Part shown: positions 1 to 14,800 of the stretch, piece after piece
Numbering within the stretch: position 1 is the stretch's first letter
Layout of the letters: each line of letters starts with the position of its first letter
Assembly: GCA_019802505.1 (NCBI GenBank)
Contig: JAFMOC010000084.1
Location: 341,001-405,000, forward strand
From: Corydoras sp. C115
Lineage: Eukaryota; Chordata; Actinopteri; Siluriformes; Callichthyidae
Direction: 5' to 3'
Length of the DNA: 64,000 nt
The notes under the pieces: generated by a model
The model's database searches: none
Told to the model about the DNA's origin: nothing
The model's input: only the letters and a program-made list of their open reading frames with translations
Position numbers and translations under genes: made by a program

Positions 1-340
1 TCCCCAGCACTGAGAGGCGAACATACAAACTGCCCCAATAAAATGACATGATTCTGGAATTTATATAAAATAATACATTTGGAAAATGTAAGTAGTTTTT
101 TACTAAGTTATAATGCGTGCTGGCTATTTGACTGGAAATTTTATCCTATTTGTATCTTGTTTTAACACTGGTGCCAACATTCCAAAATCTGCTGTGTACA
201 ATGTGTGTTAAGGAGAAACAACGAGCAAAAGGTGTTTAGACTACAATCCCTAGAGATTATCCAGAGTTTATATGGGAAAACTAGAAACATAGTGTTAAAG
301 TTTTTATCCTTTAACTGTAATGCCATAATAGTTTTTACAG

Positions 341-343
341 ACA

Positions 344-392
<49 letters not shown>

Positions 393-395
393 ACA
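341..395. repeat. (CA)n microsatellite
   Basis: Nearly pure CA dinucleotide run with one CATA interruption near each end. Open reading frames crossing it are made of the repeat and are not genes. Confidence 0.97.
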
Positions 396-506
396 GTGCA
401 TGGGGGAAGGACTTTGCAGAACTTTTTTTTGTATGCCCTCTCTAAGAGCTGAAACATCTGATAAAGGTTAGTGCAGCCTAGCCAAACCAAACAGCAGCTT
501 GAGTGA

Positions 507-508
<2 letters not shown>

Positions 509-545
<37 letters not shown>
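509..545. repeat. (CA)n microsatellite
   Basis: Uninterrupted CA run about 115 bp after the previous one; the sequence between them is unique. Confidence 0.97.
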
Positions 546-548
<3 letters not shown>

Positions 549-1129
549 TTATGACAATGGCTAATTAGTCTCTTTAGTCTGGAGTCAGGGCTTAACTTTC
601 CTGCCTATTTATCTCTCTTTTTCTCTGCATCTCTTGCTTTCTCTGTTTCCCTGAAAGTCTTTCATTCTTTTTCTCTCTGTCTTTCTCTCTCTTATTTATT
701 TTATTACTTTTTCTGTCTCTGAATTTAATTTAAGATGCTTTATTGGCATTACAAATAATTGTAATTGTAAGCATTTTAATAAACAAGCTTAGGTTAAACT
801 TAGATTAAAAAGTATTAGCGAAACTACTTAGTCTGTCTAAACGACTCGGTCCGTAACCTTGGTTTCACAATTGACTCTCATCTCATAAAGTATCTGATCA
901 AATCACTAAAACTGCCGGTTCCTGCAGAATCTTTCTGTACAATGTCAAGAAGTTTATAAATATATATATAAAATTCTTTTAAAAAGCAGGATCGGATAAT
1001 GATCAGGCTTGATTTTATTTTTTTTATTGATTTTTTTTATTACTACTAATTAGTGTTGTTCTTCCATTTGTAAGACATAAACTAATCAAATACCATCTCT
1101 ACAAAGTAAAAGCCGGGATATCTGACCAT

Positions 1130-1741
1130 AGGTCAATGTGAAATAACTGGAAATAAAAAAAATGAGTCTGGCAAGAAAGAGACCAACAACCTGACCAACT
1201 ACTAGGCCCACACATTTTCCACATCTGACGCTGTCCTCCTAATCCCTAATAAACATATATCAAAAACTATGAAATGCACAAACCAGAAACAGGTACTATG
1301 TCCCATCATACATGTACAAAACGGGCCATGGACTAAGCATAGAGTACATTAATACATCAGACTCATCCATGCTCACCCAATAAACGGAGATCCACCGCCG
1401 TTCTTTGAAACATGCCACAAACCCCTAACTGTGAAACACATACTGACAGAATGTTCCAAATGTATACAACATCGAAGCACTAGTGAATTACCATAGGCAC
1501 AAAAAAGCACTAAATCTTACTAACACCAAAAAACTCTTTACTGCCTCGTACATAAACAGAGTGTGCAAACATGGTGTTAAACAAATAAACAAATCACTTT
1601 AAAATTAATACATGATAGATGTATAATTTCAGTGTGTTTTACATTCTGCACTTGTTACTTTGCATTTCTGGTTAGATGTTAAATTATATTTTGTTGCCTT
1701 GTACTGTGTGTAACGACTATAAAGTTAAATCTAATCTAAAA
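1130..1741 (+). mobile_element. Degenerate non-LTR retrotransposon 3' end (I/Nimb-like)
   Basis: Around 1358-1470 the + strand can be read, across stop codons, as a motif typical of the C-terminal end of I/Nimb-type LINE polyproteins: a THP..G.PP..C..C....T..HIL.EC pattern. The segment ends with an ACGACTATAAAGTTAAATCT-type 3' tail and a short (AATCT)n-like run at about 1722-1740, as fish LINEs of this kind do. It is a dead 5'-truncated copy; the left border is uncertain. Confidence 0.5.
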
Positions 1742-2340
1742 AAATCGTAATAATAATGATGACGACGATAAAGCAATAAGGCAGAGAGGGTGTGCATTAT
1801 TGTGAATAAATCTCGGGAAAGAGGTGTTTTTAGGCATGATGCATAGCGGAGTACATTTACAGCTCTTTTCTGTAATTTATTGACAATAATGCACAACTTT
1901 AAGTGCTTTTATAAAATGGTTACAAACACACTATTCACACTTGTTATTCAAAAAACAAGGGCAATAAACATTTAATTTTTTTTTAAAAGTTAATAAACTT
2001 AATAAACCAGGGTGTAATCTAGTCTGGTTTTTGATTGCTGATTGACAGATTTCCTGTTTCTCTAACAATCAAATACTGGCGAATTACAGAATGCAGTGTA
2101 TAAAAAACATATCACTCAATAATACGAATGTAAAGCGGTCCGATGTGTGTGTTATTGTCAGTAATATCAGGGATGGACAAATGGCTCAGTCAATTAAATT
2201 CAAGGACCAGAATAATTAATAATAATACAATTAAAATAAACAATACTATATATAAATATTTACTTTGTGATTTTATTGCGTATTGATCAGATTGGTAATG
2301 TTTTTCTATTACTGAATCTTTTTGGTGTTTGTGAGAGCAT

Positions 2341-2362
2341 GTGTGTGTGCATGTGTGTGTGT

Positions 2363-2402
<40 letters not shown>
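2341..2402. repeat. (TG)n microsatellite with CG variants
   Basis: Imperfect TG run containing TGCATG and TGCG interruptions, followed by a pyrimidine-rich CTCT stretch to about 2550. Confidence 0.95.
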
Positions 2403-2405
<3 letters not shown>

Positions 2406-2688
2406 TCTCTCGCGTTCTCTTGTCTATGTATCGTCTAGGTCCGGCTTTCTCTCTCTTACTGTCTATTTTTCACAGTCTCTCTCTCACTCGCTCTCTTTCT
2501 CAATGTTTCTTTCATCTTATTGTCTGTCTTTTTTGCTCACTTTCTCATTAATTATTACATGCTTATTGTCACTGATACACACAAGCACAAATATTGTGCT
2601 TGTTATGTGCAATATGTGCGTATAAAGTGAGATCGGTTTCCCCAGTCTGATCCTGTTGATCGCAATCTGCTTCTATGTCTGTGTGTAG

Positions 2689-2820
2689 TTTGTGTGCAGG
2701 GTCGCTACGGACTGAACTGTTCCCATGTGTGTATGTGTTCGGGACATAAGCAACTCTGTCACCACATCACCGGCAAATGCACATGTCCACAAGGTTACCA
2801 TGGCAACCGCTGCCAAATTA
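2689..2820 (+). CDS. egfem1: egfem1 exon: EGF module 1 of window
   Basis: 132 bp, phase 1 to phase 1. Acceptor TGTGTGTAG, donor A|GTAAGC. It encodes a module with eight cysteines, opening CVQGRYGLNC and closing GYHGNRC, with an NCS glycosylation sequon. A second AG at 2698-2699 (TGTGTGCAG) would be a better acceptor by sequence, but it would break the frame and delete the first cysteine, so 2689 was preferred. Confidence 0.85.
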
Positions 2821-5800
2821 GTAAGCAAAATCTGACTTCTGTAACCCAGCATCTGTTAGAATTGCACACTGCTGCTGGGTTTAATTAACTTCTTTGTGCA
2901 AATTAAATACAGGATCTTACTTCACTTAAAACTTAGGTGTTTTTGTTAAAGTAAGAGAAATAAATATTTTTTGAAAATAAAGATTATTACGTTCTGACTT
3001 AAGATTTAAATCAAATTTGCGATATTTTTGCATGAATTTTAGTCTTAAATGTGCTTTTTGTTTGTGTGTTTTTTTGGGTTTGTTTGTGTCCATCAGAGTG
3101 CCGAGCGGGCAGCTACGGCCCTGACTGCAAAAAGAGATGCCATTGTTTCCATAGGGGGCGCTGCAACTTTAAGACCGGTACCTGCTTTTGTCAACCAGGT
3201 TACCTGGGAGCGAACTGCAGCATCAGTAAGGACAGAAGGGTATTGAATTTAGGGATTAATGTGAAACTGAAGGCAAAAGATATTTGTTAACAAATTATAT
3301 AAACCTTATAAATACATTTTTATGTTAATGATGCAGTGTACAGTCATGGCCAAAAGTTTTGAGAATGACACAAATATTATATTTTCACATGATCTGCTGC
3401 CCTCTGGTTTTTATGTGTGTTTGTCAGATGTTTTTATCACATACAGAAATATAATTGCAATCATATTATGAGTAACAAAAGCTTTTATTGACAGTTAGAA
3501 TGAGTTAATGCAGCAAGTCAATATTTGCAGTGTTGACCCTTCTTCTTCAGGACCTCTGCAATTCTCCCTGGCATGCTCTCAATCAACTTCTGGACCAAAT
3601 GCTGACTGATAGCAGTCCATTCTTGCACAATCAATGCTTGCATTTTGTCAGAATGTGTAGTTTTTTGTTTGTCCACCCGTCTCTTGATGATTGACTACAA
3701 GTTCTTAATGCGATTAAGATCTGGAGAGATTCTAGGCCATGGACCCAAAATCCCTATGTGTTGTTCCCTGAGCCATGTAGTTATCACCTTTGCTTTATGG
3801 CAAGGTGCTCCATCATGCTGGAAAAGGCATTGTTGATCACCAAACTGCTCTTGGATGGTTGGGAGAAGTTGCTCTCGGAGGACATTCTGGTACCATTCTT
3901 TATTCATGGCTGGGTTTTTAGGCAAGACTGTGAGAGAGCCGATTCCCTTGGCTGAGAAGCAACCCCACACATGAGTGGTTTCAGGATGCTTTACAGTTGG
4001 CATGAGACAAGACTGGTGGTAGTGCTCACCTCATTTTCTCCGAATAAGCTGTTTTCTAGATGTCCCAAACAATAGGAAAGGGGATTCATCAGAGAAAATG
4101 ACTTTACCCCAGTCCTCAACAGTCCACTTCCTGTAACATTTGCAGAATATCAGTCTGTCCCTGATGTTTTTTCTGGAGAGAAGTGGCTTCTTTGCTGCCC
4201 TCCTTGAAACCAGGCCTTGCTCCAAGAGTCTCTGCCTCACAGTATGTGCAGATGCACTCACACCTGCCCGCTGCCTTTCCTGAGCAAGCTCTGCACTGCT
4301 GGTAGCCCGATCCCGCAGCTGAAACACTTTTAAGAGACGGTCCTGGCGCTTGCTGGTCTTTCTTGTGTGCCCTGAAGCCTTTTTGGCAAAACGATTGGAA
4401 CCTTTCTCCTTGAAGTTCTTGATGATGTGGTAGATTGTTGACTAAGGTGCAATCTTTCTAGCTGTAATACTCTTCCCTGTTAGGCCATTTTTGTGCAGTT
4501 CAATGATGACTGCACGTGTTTCTTTAGAGATAACCATGGTTAACAGAAGAGAAACAATGATGCCAAGCACCAGCCTCCTTTTAAAGTGTCCAGTGGTGTC
4601 ATTCTTACTTAATCATGACAGATTGATCTCCAGCCCTGTCCTCATCAACACCCACACCTGTGTTAATGGAGCAATCACTGAAACGATGTTAGCTGCTCCT
4701 TTTAAGGCAGGGCTGCAATGAAGTTGAAATGTGTTTTGGGGGATAAAGTTAATTTTCTACGCAAATATTGACTTTGCAATTAATTGCTGTTAAGCTGATC
4801 ACTCTTTATAACATTCTGGAGTATATGCAAATTGCCATTATAAAAACGGAAGCAGTAGACTTTGTAAAAATTAATATTTGGATCATTCTCAAAACTTTTG
4901 GCCATGACTGTAAGCTTTTGATACTATGTACTTTTTATTTTGTTAAAATAATTTTTGGTTTGTCCAAGGTATCTATGATTGTGAGTCAGATAATGCAAAA
5001 CATTCAACTGGTGGTTACTGAAGCCATTATTATTAGTTGTATTAATATTATTATGATTATTATTATTGTTATATTTTCTACTACTACTACTACTAAGTCT
5101 TATTTCTAAAAAAAGGTAGAACACATTAACATTGCAATATAGTTAGATTTTTTGAAGTGAAAAAAATATATTTTTGACAGTTCATTCACATTTATACACT
5201 GTATTTATTATTAATGATATATTGTATATTTATAATTAGATAGATGTTATCTACAAACTAATTTAATCAATTAAACTTGGCCATTGTCCATACGTAGCCC
5301 ATTCTGAATACAATACTTAGAGCTTAATAAAAGCAGTAAAAATTGCCAAGATTCCAAACAAGTTCAACAAGGACTAAAGTGTGATATCTAGATCACTGGG
5401 TTATAACATCTTTAAATGTGTAGCACTTTTGGCATGTCTCTAGTCTGCACTGGTCAGTATCTATTAAAAGGATTCTAAGTAAGAAATGGAATGTAAACTG
5501 GCAGCAGGGTCATGGGTGGCCAAGGTTTACTGATGCACATTGGGAGCATTGTAATTAGTGTATGGGGCTGCATACCCGCAGTCCAGTCAGGGTTCCCATG
5601 TGATCCTTCTTTTAACAGGATAATGGAGCTTCATACAAGCTAAAAATGGTTAAGGATTGTTTTAAGGAACACAAGATTGTGCACAAGATTTTGACCTTGT
5701 CTGTGAATTTCCCAAATCACAATCCAAGTGAGTTTTTTTGTGGGATGTGTGTCCACTAGACTGATTTATTCATCGATCCTCACCTTCATAAATTACACCT

Positions 5801-8800
5801 TTGGTCTATATCAGGTGCATAGAGATCTAGAGTATCTACTGGCATTTCTGCTCAGATTCTCCGTATCTCCATCTTCAGCAAAGCTGTCAATATTAAAATG
5901 ATGTAATATTATATGAAAAAAAATTGATTCTTTAAAACAGGAATAAAGTTATTTACACATATTTGGTTAATTGCATGTGTTTCAAAATCTGTCTCAGAAA
6001 TGAAAACAACCAGAATTAAACTTATTTTAAATGTAAAACATAATTATACTAACAGTTCAAGTGGTTTTATTTGTCATTCCAACCATATAAACGGGTGTAC
6101 AGTATACTGTGTAACGAAACAATGTTCTTCAGGGACAAGGTGCCACACAGAACATCAACTACACAACCCAACATAAAGTGCACATATGAAATAGCTTGTG
6201 CAGAACAAAAATTATGATAAATACAAGACAATATACAGGACAATAAACATTCAAGTAATGGAAGAGAACATTGCAGGACGTTACAAGATGCAAAAATATG
6301 TCCAAGGTTTATACATTTGAACAGTGTGTTTTCAGTATCAATTATATTATGGAATTGCTATAGGTCTAAATGCCTTATCATTTGTTTTAGGTTGTCCAGC
6401 TGGGCGCTATGGAAAAAACTGCAGTAAGGTGTGTGAGTGCAGCAATGGAGGACAGTGTCACCCGGTGACTGGGAGGTGTAACTGCAGCCCTGGCAGAACT
6501 GGCCTTGCCTGTGAAAAAGGTCATCCACTATCTTCTGTTTAATTTCATCCTCTTCTCATCTGTCCATCAATGTTTCTTCATTCCCTACTCATCTATCACA
6601 TTGTACTGCTCTCACCTGACATCTACCAATCACACGAGCAACCAACCTCCAGCCCGTACATAACAATAGAAAAAAAATATGATACAGTCCACATGATCCT
6701 TTTAAAGGGGATTTTTTTTCTCAGGCTCCCTTTCATCTCTTGTCCATATTTATTTTGTTGAACATATTCCCTCCATTTCCTGTATGTAGGGGAATGCCAT
6801 GTAGGCGCCCAGTTTGCAGAACAGACATGCACAGATTCCTAATCTGCTGCCTTTATCACTTGTTCCACTATGCCGGTGTTAGCCAAATGGGACTTTCCAG
6901 GAGCAAGAATTGTTCAGCTTTCTGTAAAATCCTGGCTTCAAGTGCTAGTTTTTTTTTAAATCTTTTTTTTTTTTTTTTACGTTTTTTATGTTCACAGACA
7001 CCTCTTAAGTAGCAAGTTCTCCACGTTCCGTATCGACAGAGTTAGCGAATAACAAATAAACAGTAGAGCTGTACAATCAAAGTGAGCCACGTACTGTTGT
7101 TCTTCAACTAAATTATCCTTAGCAGCATGATTATCCTTTTATTTTGCTGCCAAATTTTGATCTCATTGCCGTATAAGTAATGGTCTGAAGCTTGGTCTGG
7201 GTTCACATGTGAGCCAAGTGATCTATGAAGAGAGTAAGATTTTTTTGCTGGGGTGGAAACTTTCGAAAATGTATTTGTTTTTCAATAATTTGGAGAAGAA
7301 GGTGCTGATGATAAAACTGCACATAACTTGAATGAATCCTACTTGAACTCCTTGGTTCCTTCCAAGGTTTCTACTCATGCAAGAGTTTTTCCTTTCCCTT
7401 TGTAGAAAGTACCACTATTTGATCTAGTTACACTGCAAGAACTAGGGATAATTCTATTTGCAAGCTTAATTTAGCTTCTACTCTAAAGTAGGTACTTACA
7501 TGCGAAATTGAACCGTATGTGACAAAACAGTGCAGTGATTAGTTTAAGTGCATATATACAACACTTATGTATGCCATTTTTAAATAACAACATAAATAAC
7601 AGCTTAGTGGTAGAAACAAATGTAGTGTAGTCCCTGACTTAACTTTATGTCAGATATAAAGTGGAAAAATTAAATTGATTAAAAACAAAACATTGGTTGC
7701 AGAAATCTTCACTTCTCTGGGTAAATACTTGGGTGAATCAGTTTAGCTGCAATTATAGATTCTTGTCTTTTGTGATTTGCGCATCTGGGTCCTGATTTTT
7801 TTTGCTCATTCCTTTTAACAAAATTACTCTGTTCTGGGTGATTGGATGGAGACAGTTAGTAAACAGTAATTTGACTTGGCAGTTTGTCATTTGGCCATTT
7901 TACCATTTAAACTTTTTTGGTTTTGGAGCGTTCTAGACTAGGTTGAGCTCTATTTATGGAGATTATTTTGCTGTTTCTATATGAACTCTGTTTAATGCTA
8001 GAAAACAGACGTGTGCAGGCACTGGAAGGATTTATTCACAATATTTCTTCACACAAGAATATAAATCAGAAGACTTACACTATAAATACAATGGTGCCAA
8101 GAAGTATTTAGTCAGCCACTAATTGTACAAGTTCTCCTATTCAGAGAAATGATAGAGCTGTGGACAGTATTTAAACAGATCTTCAAGGCTGTGGTCAGTC
8201 TTTTATACAGATAATGAGGTCAAACAGGTGCCATTAATACAAGTAATGAGTGGAGGACAGAAGAGCATCTTAAAGAAGTAGATACAGTTCTGTGAGAGCC
8301 AGAAGTAAATAAGTACTTGTGGATAACCAAGTACTTATTTTCAACCATAATTTGCAAATAAATTCTTTAAAAATCCTTGCTATTTCTTCTCTCATAGTTT
8401 AAGTGTACCTATGATGAACATTACAGACCTCTCTCATCTTTCTAAGTAGGAGAACTTGCACAATCAGTGGATGGTTAAATACTTTTTGGCCTCACTGTAC
8501 AAAGTGATTGTCCTATACATCACAGTAGAACAATACTGGGAAGATAGAAATTTAGAAATGGACCACTCAGTATACATATAAGAATACAATGCAATGCTCT
8601 ACAACCAGTGTAATCACTCGTATACTTTATATTATCCTTTATACTTCACATGCACCTGTACATGAGGAGCTTCCTTCTGCATGTAATCCCAAAGTTGGTT
8701 CATCATAGGCCGATCGTAAGCACATTGTTTAACTGGTGGTATTCTGGAAATTGTAGTCTTTATAGTGCAGAATGATGTCAAAAATTTAACGCATGACATT

Positions 8801-11800
8801 CATACATGCTGTATTACCATTTTTTTCATTGTATACACTAACCAGAGTACTATAACAAGCTGATAACACATATATATGTTTTTAGTTGTAGAGGGGAGGT
8901 GGTCTAAAAAAGTTCTTGGCTGATCAGTTCCCAAGTTACTACAAAACATCCCAACCACATTATTGTACTACCTTTAAATTTCTGCTATTCATAGTTATTT
9001 TTTTTTAATAAGTGGAAGACCTTAAATATGAACCTGTTTTTATTTCAAAATAAATTTTATTAAACACAAGCAAGTTTAATGTTCAGCGATGGATTGGCGC
9101 CCTGTCCTGGGTGTATCTGCCCAGCGCCCGAGACGTTCTCCCCTGGATGGGCATGGGGAACCCCACCGCGACCCTAATAGAGGAAAAGCGGGAGATAATG
9201 AATGAATGAAGTTTAATGTTTCAGTTGTAGTTGCTTTTAACATATAAAACAATGGTTATTCAGGGCTTTATTTAGACACTTCAGTCCTGTGGGATGAGGG
9301 GGTTGCAATGCTGAACTAAAATAAAGAGGAAGTGTTAAATTTCACAGTATGCTGAAAATATGTGCACATGATGGATCTAAATAAAATGTCTAAATATTTT
9401 CTATAAACAAATGAAATAAAAGCAATATAACTTATTTCAGAGAACGTGCACATCTTATATACCTACAGCAGAATAGCTCAGCTATACGTGTGACTCCCTC
9501 CCTACTCCACTTTTACTTCTTTAAGTACTTTAAGTGCAACATCAAGACCGTGCACACACTACAGAAAATAAAAAAAAGAAAACAAAGCTGCGCCTTTCGT
9601 GCTGACACTGAGGGGAGCCCTTGTCCTCCCCAAAAGCTTCTCAGTGGAAACCGTAGTTGCGTCATTCTCACCAATAGAAAGTAAGCCCAGGTTTATTTAT
9701 TAATTCAACTTTGTCAGATATTTTGTCAAATGTATTTATTTATCCAAATGAATGTATCCAACTTCATCAGAACCACTTTTATATTATTACTTAAGTGAGC
9801 AAAATGTGTGATTGGAGAAAATATGTATTTTTAGGTTTTAATTTAAGGTTTTATTACAAATATCTTATTGGTCTAGAAGAATATGTAAGTTCTCTGCACT
9901 GTATATTTGTGTTTAGATTGACAGAGCAAACTGATTTAATATACGCAGGATTGTGATGGCAAACCTGTTGTGATATCAGGTATTGACTTTGTGTCAATTG
10001 TTTGTATTGTAACACATGAGCAGTTGAAGGGTTAAAGTCTGACATAATAGAAATAGATTTGCCAATATTATTTGGATGCTAAACTTAATATTTTGTTGCA
10101 AACGTTAGAAACAATAACTTGTTCTTCTGAGTTGTTTCCTGTCACCATGCATAATGGTTTTCATACTCATTTTGACATTCTGACCATTCTTCTTTTATCA
10201 GCCTCTCCAGGTATTTCCGATTTGAAGGGCTCATTCTTTCAAATGATGTATTGAAATTTCTCTCTAGTGGTTCTGTATGATTTCGATCTGGGAAGTTTTC
10301 AGTGCTTTGTGTTGAACTATTTTAGGGATTTTAGAAATATGCTTTGCGTCACTGTCCTGCTCAAACTTCCCGAACTTTTCCGAAGACAATATCTTAAGCC
10401 ACCATTAGATCAATTTATCATTATGTACTTTTATCAGTTTTTCTCTTTCATTCACATACAGGGAGAGATAAGCTACACTGGTTCTTTAAAGTTTCTGAAC
10501 GCATTACAATTTTCGGTAACACTTTACCTAAATCCGGTATTCATAATGCATTATTAAAACATGTATAAAGCTTTATAAAGTATTCATAATGCATTATAAT
10601 ACTTGTCATAAGCCATGCTAATGTCCATAGATGTACATAACCACACTCACACTCAAGTGTTTTAAGAACATGCTACAGGGCTTTATAACACAAATTGGCA
10701 TAATGCATAAATAATTATTTATTTTAACTGTTTATCAACTTATTATAGAGACCATCAACATAAAGCCTTATACCATTTGTTTTTAACAAACTCTTTTCCT
10801 GAAAATGACTTTATAAATGCTTATAACTGTTTATAAAACTTATAAGCTCTCTTTACATACATAAAGTAAAGTGCTGTCATTAATTACCTATTTGAAAGCG
10901 ACTGCATACATAGTAGTACATAATGACTTATAAACGCTTATAAATGCTCTTTACAGACTTTAAGTAAAGTGCAATTATCTTGTTTTCAGTAAGAATGTCT
11001 AAACATCCAAAGAAACAAAAGTTGAAATAAGTAAATTTTATAATGGATTATGTCACTTTGTGTTATAAAGCCTTATGTCAAATTGTTGGAACAATTCATG
11101 ACTGTGATTTTGAACATATATGTAGATTAACAAAAGACAAGTGTTATGAATACTTTATAAAGCTTTATAAATGCACTTATAATGCATTAATGATACCAGA
11201 TTCATAGAAAGTGTTACTTAAACGTTTTAACAAGAGGTTTAATAAGAGGTTTTTAATAAGATATAATATAATATAATATGTTTTTAATAAGAGATTTTCA
11301 TGGTCATGACCTGTTTAAAAATGAATAGTAACACTTCACATAAATCCGGTATTTATAATGCATTATTAATGCATGAAGCTTTATAACAAATAACATATTT
11401 ATAACGCAGTCAACGCACAATTACAGTCATGAAGTGTTATAACAATTTCATAAAGCTTTATAACATGACATAATGCATTATAATTTAAATTTTGGATTCT
11501 TTTCTAATGCATTATATATTAGAAAAAATATTAGAAAACGGTATAATATTACATATTAGTAATTGTAAAGTTAGCTGAACTTTTAGATTAAGCAGAAAAG
11601 AAAGCTTGTGACTGTTCAGCAATAGACATTTCTATTCCTTTACCATTTGGGACAAAATGGCTCCCTGTCTTTTGTCTCATGTTTCTTGCTTCAAAACAAA
11701 GGAGACAGTAAGGTCAGAAGAATGCTAATTTTGTCCATCACACAGTGTAGCTCTAATTTTGATAAAAGAATGCAAGGCCGGTGACATACGAATAGTTACA

Positions 11801-14800
11801 AACATACAAACATAATAGCTTACTAGTAGCTTTAGAATAGGGTGTGGTAGCTCAGTGGTTAGGGTGTCGGGCTATTAATCTAAAAGTTGTGGGTTCAAAT
11901 CCCAGCTCCATTGAAGTTACTAAGTGGGTCCTTGAGCAAGACCCTTAACCCTCACTGCTCCAGACTGCTGTGTCAACCCTGTGTTCTGACCCCATCCAAG
12001 TTGGGATATTTATGAGTCATTTTAAATAAAAGCATCTGCAAAATGGCTAAATGTAAACTAATATAGGTACTCCAGCATGCGGATGGCTGGCAGTTCCTGC
12101 TTAGCTAGTTGGGGCTCACCTGACACTAGAAGTATGCTTTAGCAATTTCCTCTATACTTATCGTTGTTAAGCCTGGAACTGTCTGGAAATGTCTGTTTGG
12201 ACCATAACTTGCAGCACCTGCTAATCTTGCTGGTCACTACACAGCAAGGAAAGACACAATTAGTCACACCCTAGCCACATGTTCTTCCATTTGCCTGAGT
12301 GGATGTTCTGACTTTCTGACTAAACATTTTAGAAATTCAGAGAATGGGAAAGATCTCAGAAGACGAGCTGTTGATGTTCATTAGGATGGAAACGGTAACA
12401 AACCATATTTAAAAAGTTTAAACTTCAGCAATCCACAGTCAAATAAAAATACACATATCCTGACATTTTCCATTAGAATTTGTTGATATAAAGTAGAATT
12501 TATCATTCCATCAATGATGGCAAGCCGTCCTTGCTCAGATGTTGCAAACATACTTAAACCATGATGAAGTGTTTGCCAACTTTCAAGCGCCACTGTACCA
12601 TGCCATGGGCTGTAAATATATATAATAATGAGGCTGTGCACCCTGAAATTGGAAAAATTATGATGTCTGGAGATTTTTTCCCTTTTCAAGTAAGTTCAAG
12701 TAATTTATTTATATATGGCTTTTTACAACAGTACATTGTCACAATGCAGCTTTATACAATTAAAAGCCTTTAAACCCCCAAAGAGCAAGCCGAAGCGACT
12801 GTGGCAAGAAAAAACTCCCTGTTATGTATTTATTTTAAAAAAGAAACCTTGGAAGGACCAAGACTCAGTGAGGGACTCATCTTCCTCAGCCCGGGCAGCA
12901 TCAACAGTGTAGGATACTATTGTACAGATTGTGTCGAGATCGGGTGACTATATTTAACAAATGGAAAAGCTCTAACAACTGGAAAACTATATGTAAGTCC
13001 ATTAAGGGGGTCCTGGAGGACCGCCAGTCCAATTAATATCCAGGTTCCATCCAGTAATCGTCGTAGCAGTGCTTCAGCAAAGCCATGGATGAAGATCTGA
13101 CTACACCTCCAGGAAACCGGCCACACCTCAAAAGAAACAGACAAGAAAATCAGTTAAAGCTAATAATAAAGCACAGCATTTAAGTAATAAGTAATTTATT
13201 GACACAGTGCAGCATGTGACTCCGGAATCACTGACTAAAGCAGCAGAACTAAAAGAGGCAGATAATGCAGACTCTACATAGTTGAGAGGGCTTCCTGGAA
13301 TGGCATCATTTCAGTGCCACACCCCCATTAATGATGAGGTGGGTGAAGAGTGAAACGCCAGCACACACTGATCACAGATTACTCCCCCCCCCCAACACAG
13401 CCAAGTCTGAGACCTACATCTTTATCTACAGGGGATTAATTAAACGCAAGATAGAATAAATGTGTTTTTAATCTACTAAAAAATTAATAATGATTCATAA
13501 TCACAAACAGAAACTGGAAGGCTATTCCAAAGTTGAGGAGCCTTGTGGGAGAATGCTATTCCATCAGCAGTAATTTTATTTATTCTATGAGCTAAAAGTA
13601 AACCAGCACCTTGAGATCTGAGCTCACGTGTTGGCTTATACAATTTAATCAGCTCACTCAGATACTGTGGAGCCTGATTATGAAGAATTTTATATGTTAT
13701 CAATAAAATGTTGTACTCAATACGAAACTTAACTGGTAGCCAGTGCAGCATTTTGAACAAGTTGTAATTTCTGTAATGATTTATTAGAACATCCTGTCAG
13801 AATTTAATTACAATAATCTAACCTTGAGGTAATAAAAGCATGACTTATTTTATCTGCATCTTGGAGGGAGAGGATATTTCATAGCTTTGAAATGTTACGA
13901 AGGTGACAAAATGCAATTCTAGTAATACTGCTAATGTGCTTTGTAAAGGAGAGATCTGAATCAATACTGACACCGAGATTATTTACAGATGAACTTGGTC
14001 TAATTAAGGAGTTATCGAGGTTTAACACAGTGTTAGAAGCTTTGTTAATTTTCTCCTTGGGTCCAACTATTAGAAACACAGTTTTATCAGTATTTAGCAG
14101 TAGGAAGTTTTTTGGCATCCATATTTTAATATTTTGTATGCAGTCCTCGAGCTTACTGACTGAATGGACATCATTAGGGTTAGCTGAAATGTATAACTGT
14201 GTATCATCTGCATAAGAGTGGAAACGGATTTCATGTTTACGAATTGATCCCAATGGAAGCATATATAGCATAAATAGGAGAGGACCCAGAACTGACCCTT
14301 GCGGAACACCATATTTAACTTTAGCAAGATCAGGACATTGGTTGTTAACACAGGTGAATTGATATCGATCTGTCAGGTAGGATTTAAACCACTGGAGTGC
14401 AGATCCTGTAACGCCCACAATGTTTTTTAATCTATTAAACAAGTTGTTATGGTCAATAGTGTCAAAGGCTGCACTAAGATCTAATAAGACAGGAAAAGAG
14501 ATTTGGTTTTTATCATAGGACATTAATACATCATTAAATACTTTAATTAAGGCTGTCTTAGTGCTATGGTGAGACCTAAAACCCGACTGATAAACTTCAT
14601 GAATGTTATTAACTAGAAGATGGCGATTCATCTGGTTGAACACAATTTTTCTAGGATTTTAGATACAAAAGGAAGGTTTGTTATTGGTCTATAGTTGGAC
14701 AGTATTAGAGGATCCAAGTAATGGTTTAATTTTGGCACACTTCAGATTTTTGGGGATTTTAAGTGATGAATTTATGATGTTTATTAAAGGCTCTGTAATA

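Larger units (their letters stand above)
1..2688 (+). other. egfem1: egfem1 intron, upstream part
   Basis: No exon was recognised before the first EGF exon at 2689. The stretch is AT-rich and holds two CA microsatellites, a degenerate LINE 3' end at about 1130-1741 and a TG microsatellite. A long TCTTT/CTCT pyrimidine-rich run lies at about 600-720. The first part of egfem1 (signal peptide, EMI domain, earlier EGF modules) must lie further left. Confidence 0.6.
3226..6390 (+). other. egfem1: egfem1 intron with two Tc1 relics
   Basis: A 3165-bp intron. It contains a full-length but dead Tc1 element (3340-4910), a Tc1 fragment (about 5505-5930) and a dispersed repeat (about 6058-6255). The rest is AT-rich, including a short (TTA/CTA)n stretch near 5035-5095, with no recognisable gene. 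Confidence 0.75.

Noticed and set aside
2267..2625. Open frames over TG and CA runs (also at 162-541, 29289-29549, 34687-35015, 41895-42146, 61034-61322)
   Set aside because: They are translations of dinucleotide repeats without start context, domains or splice support.
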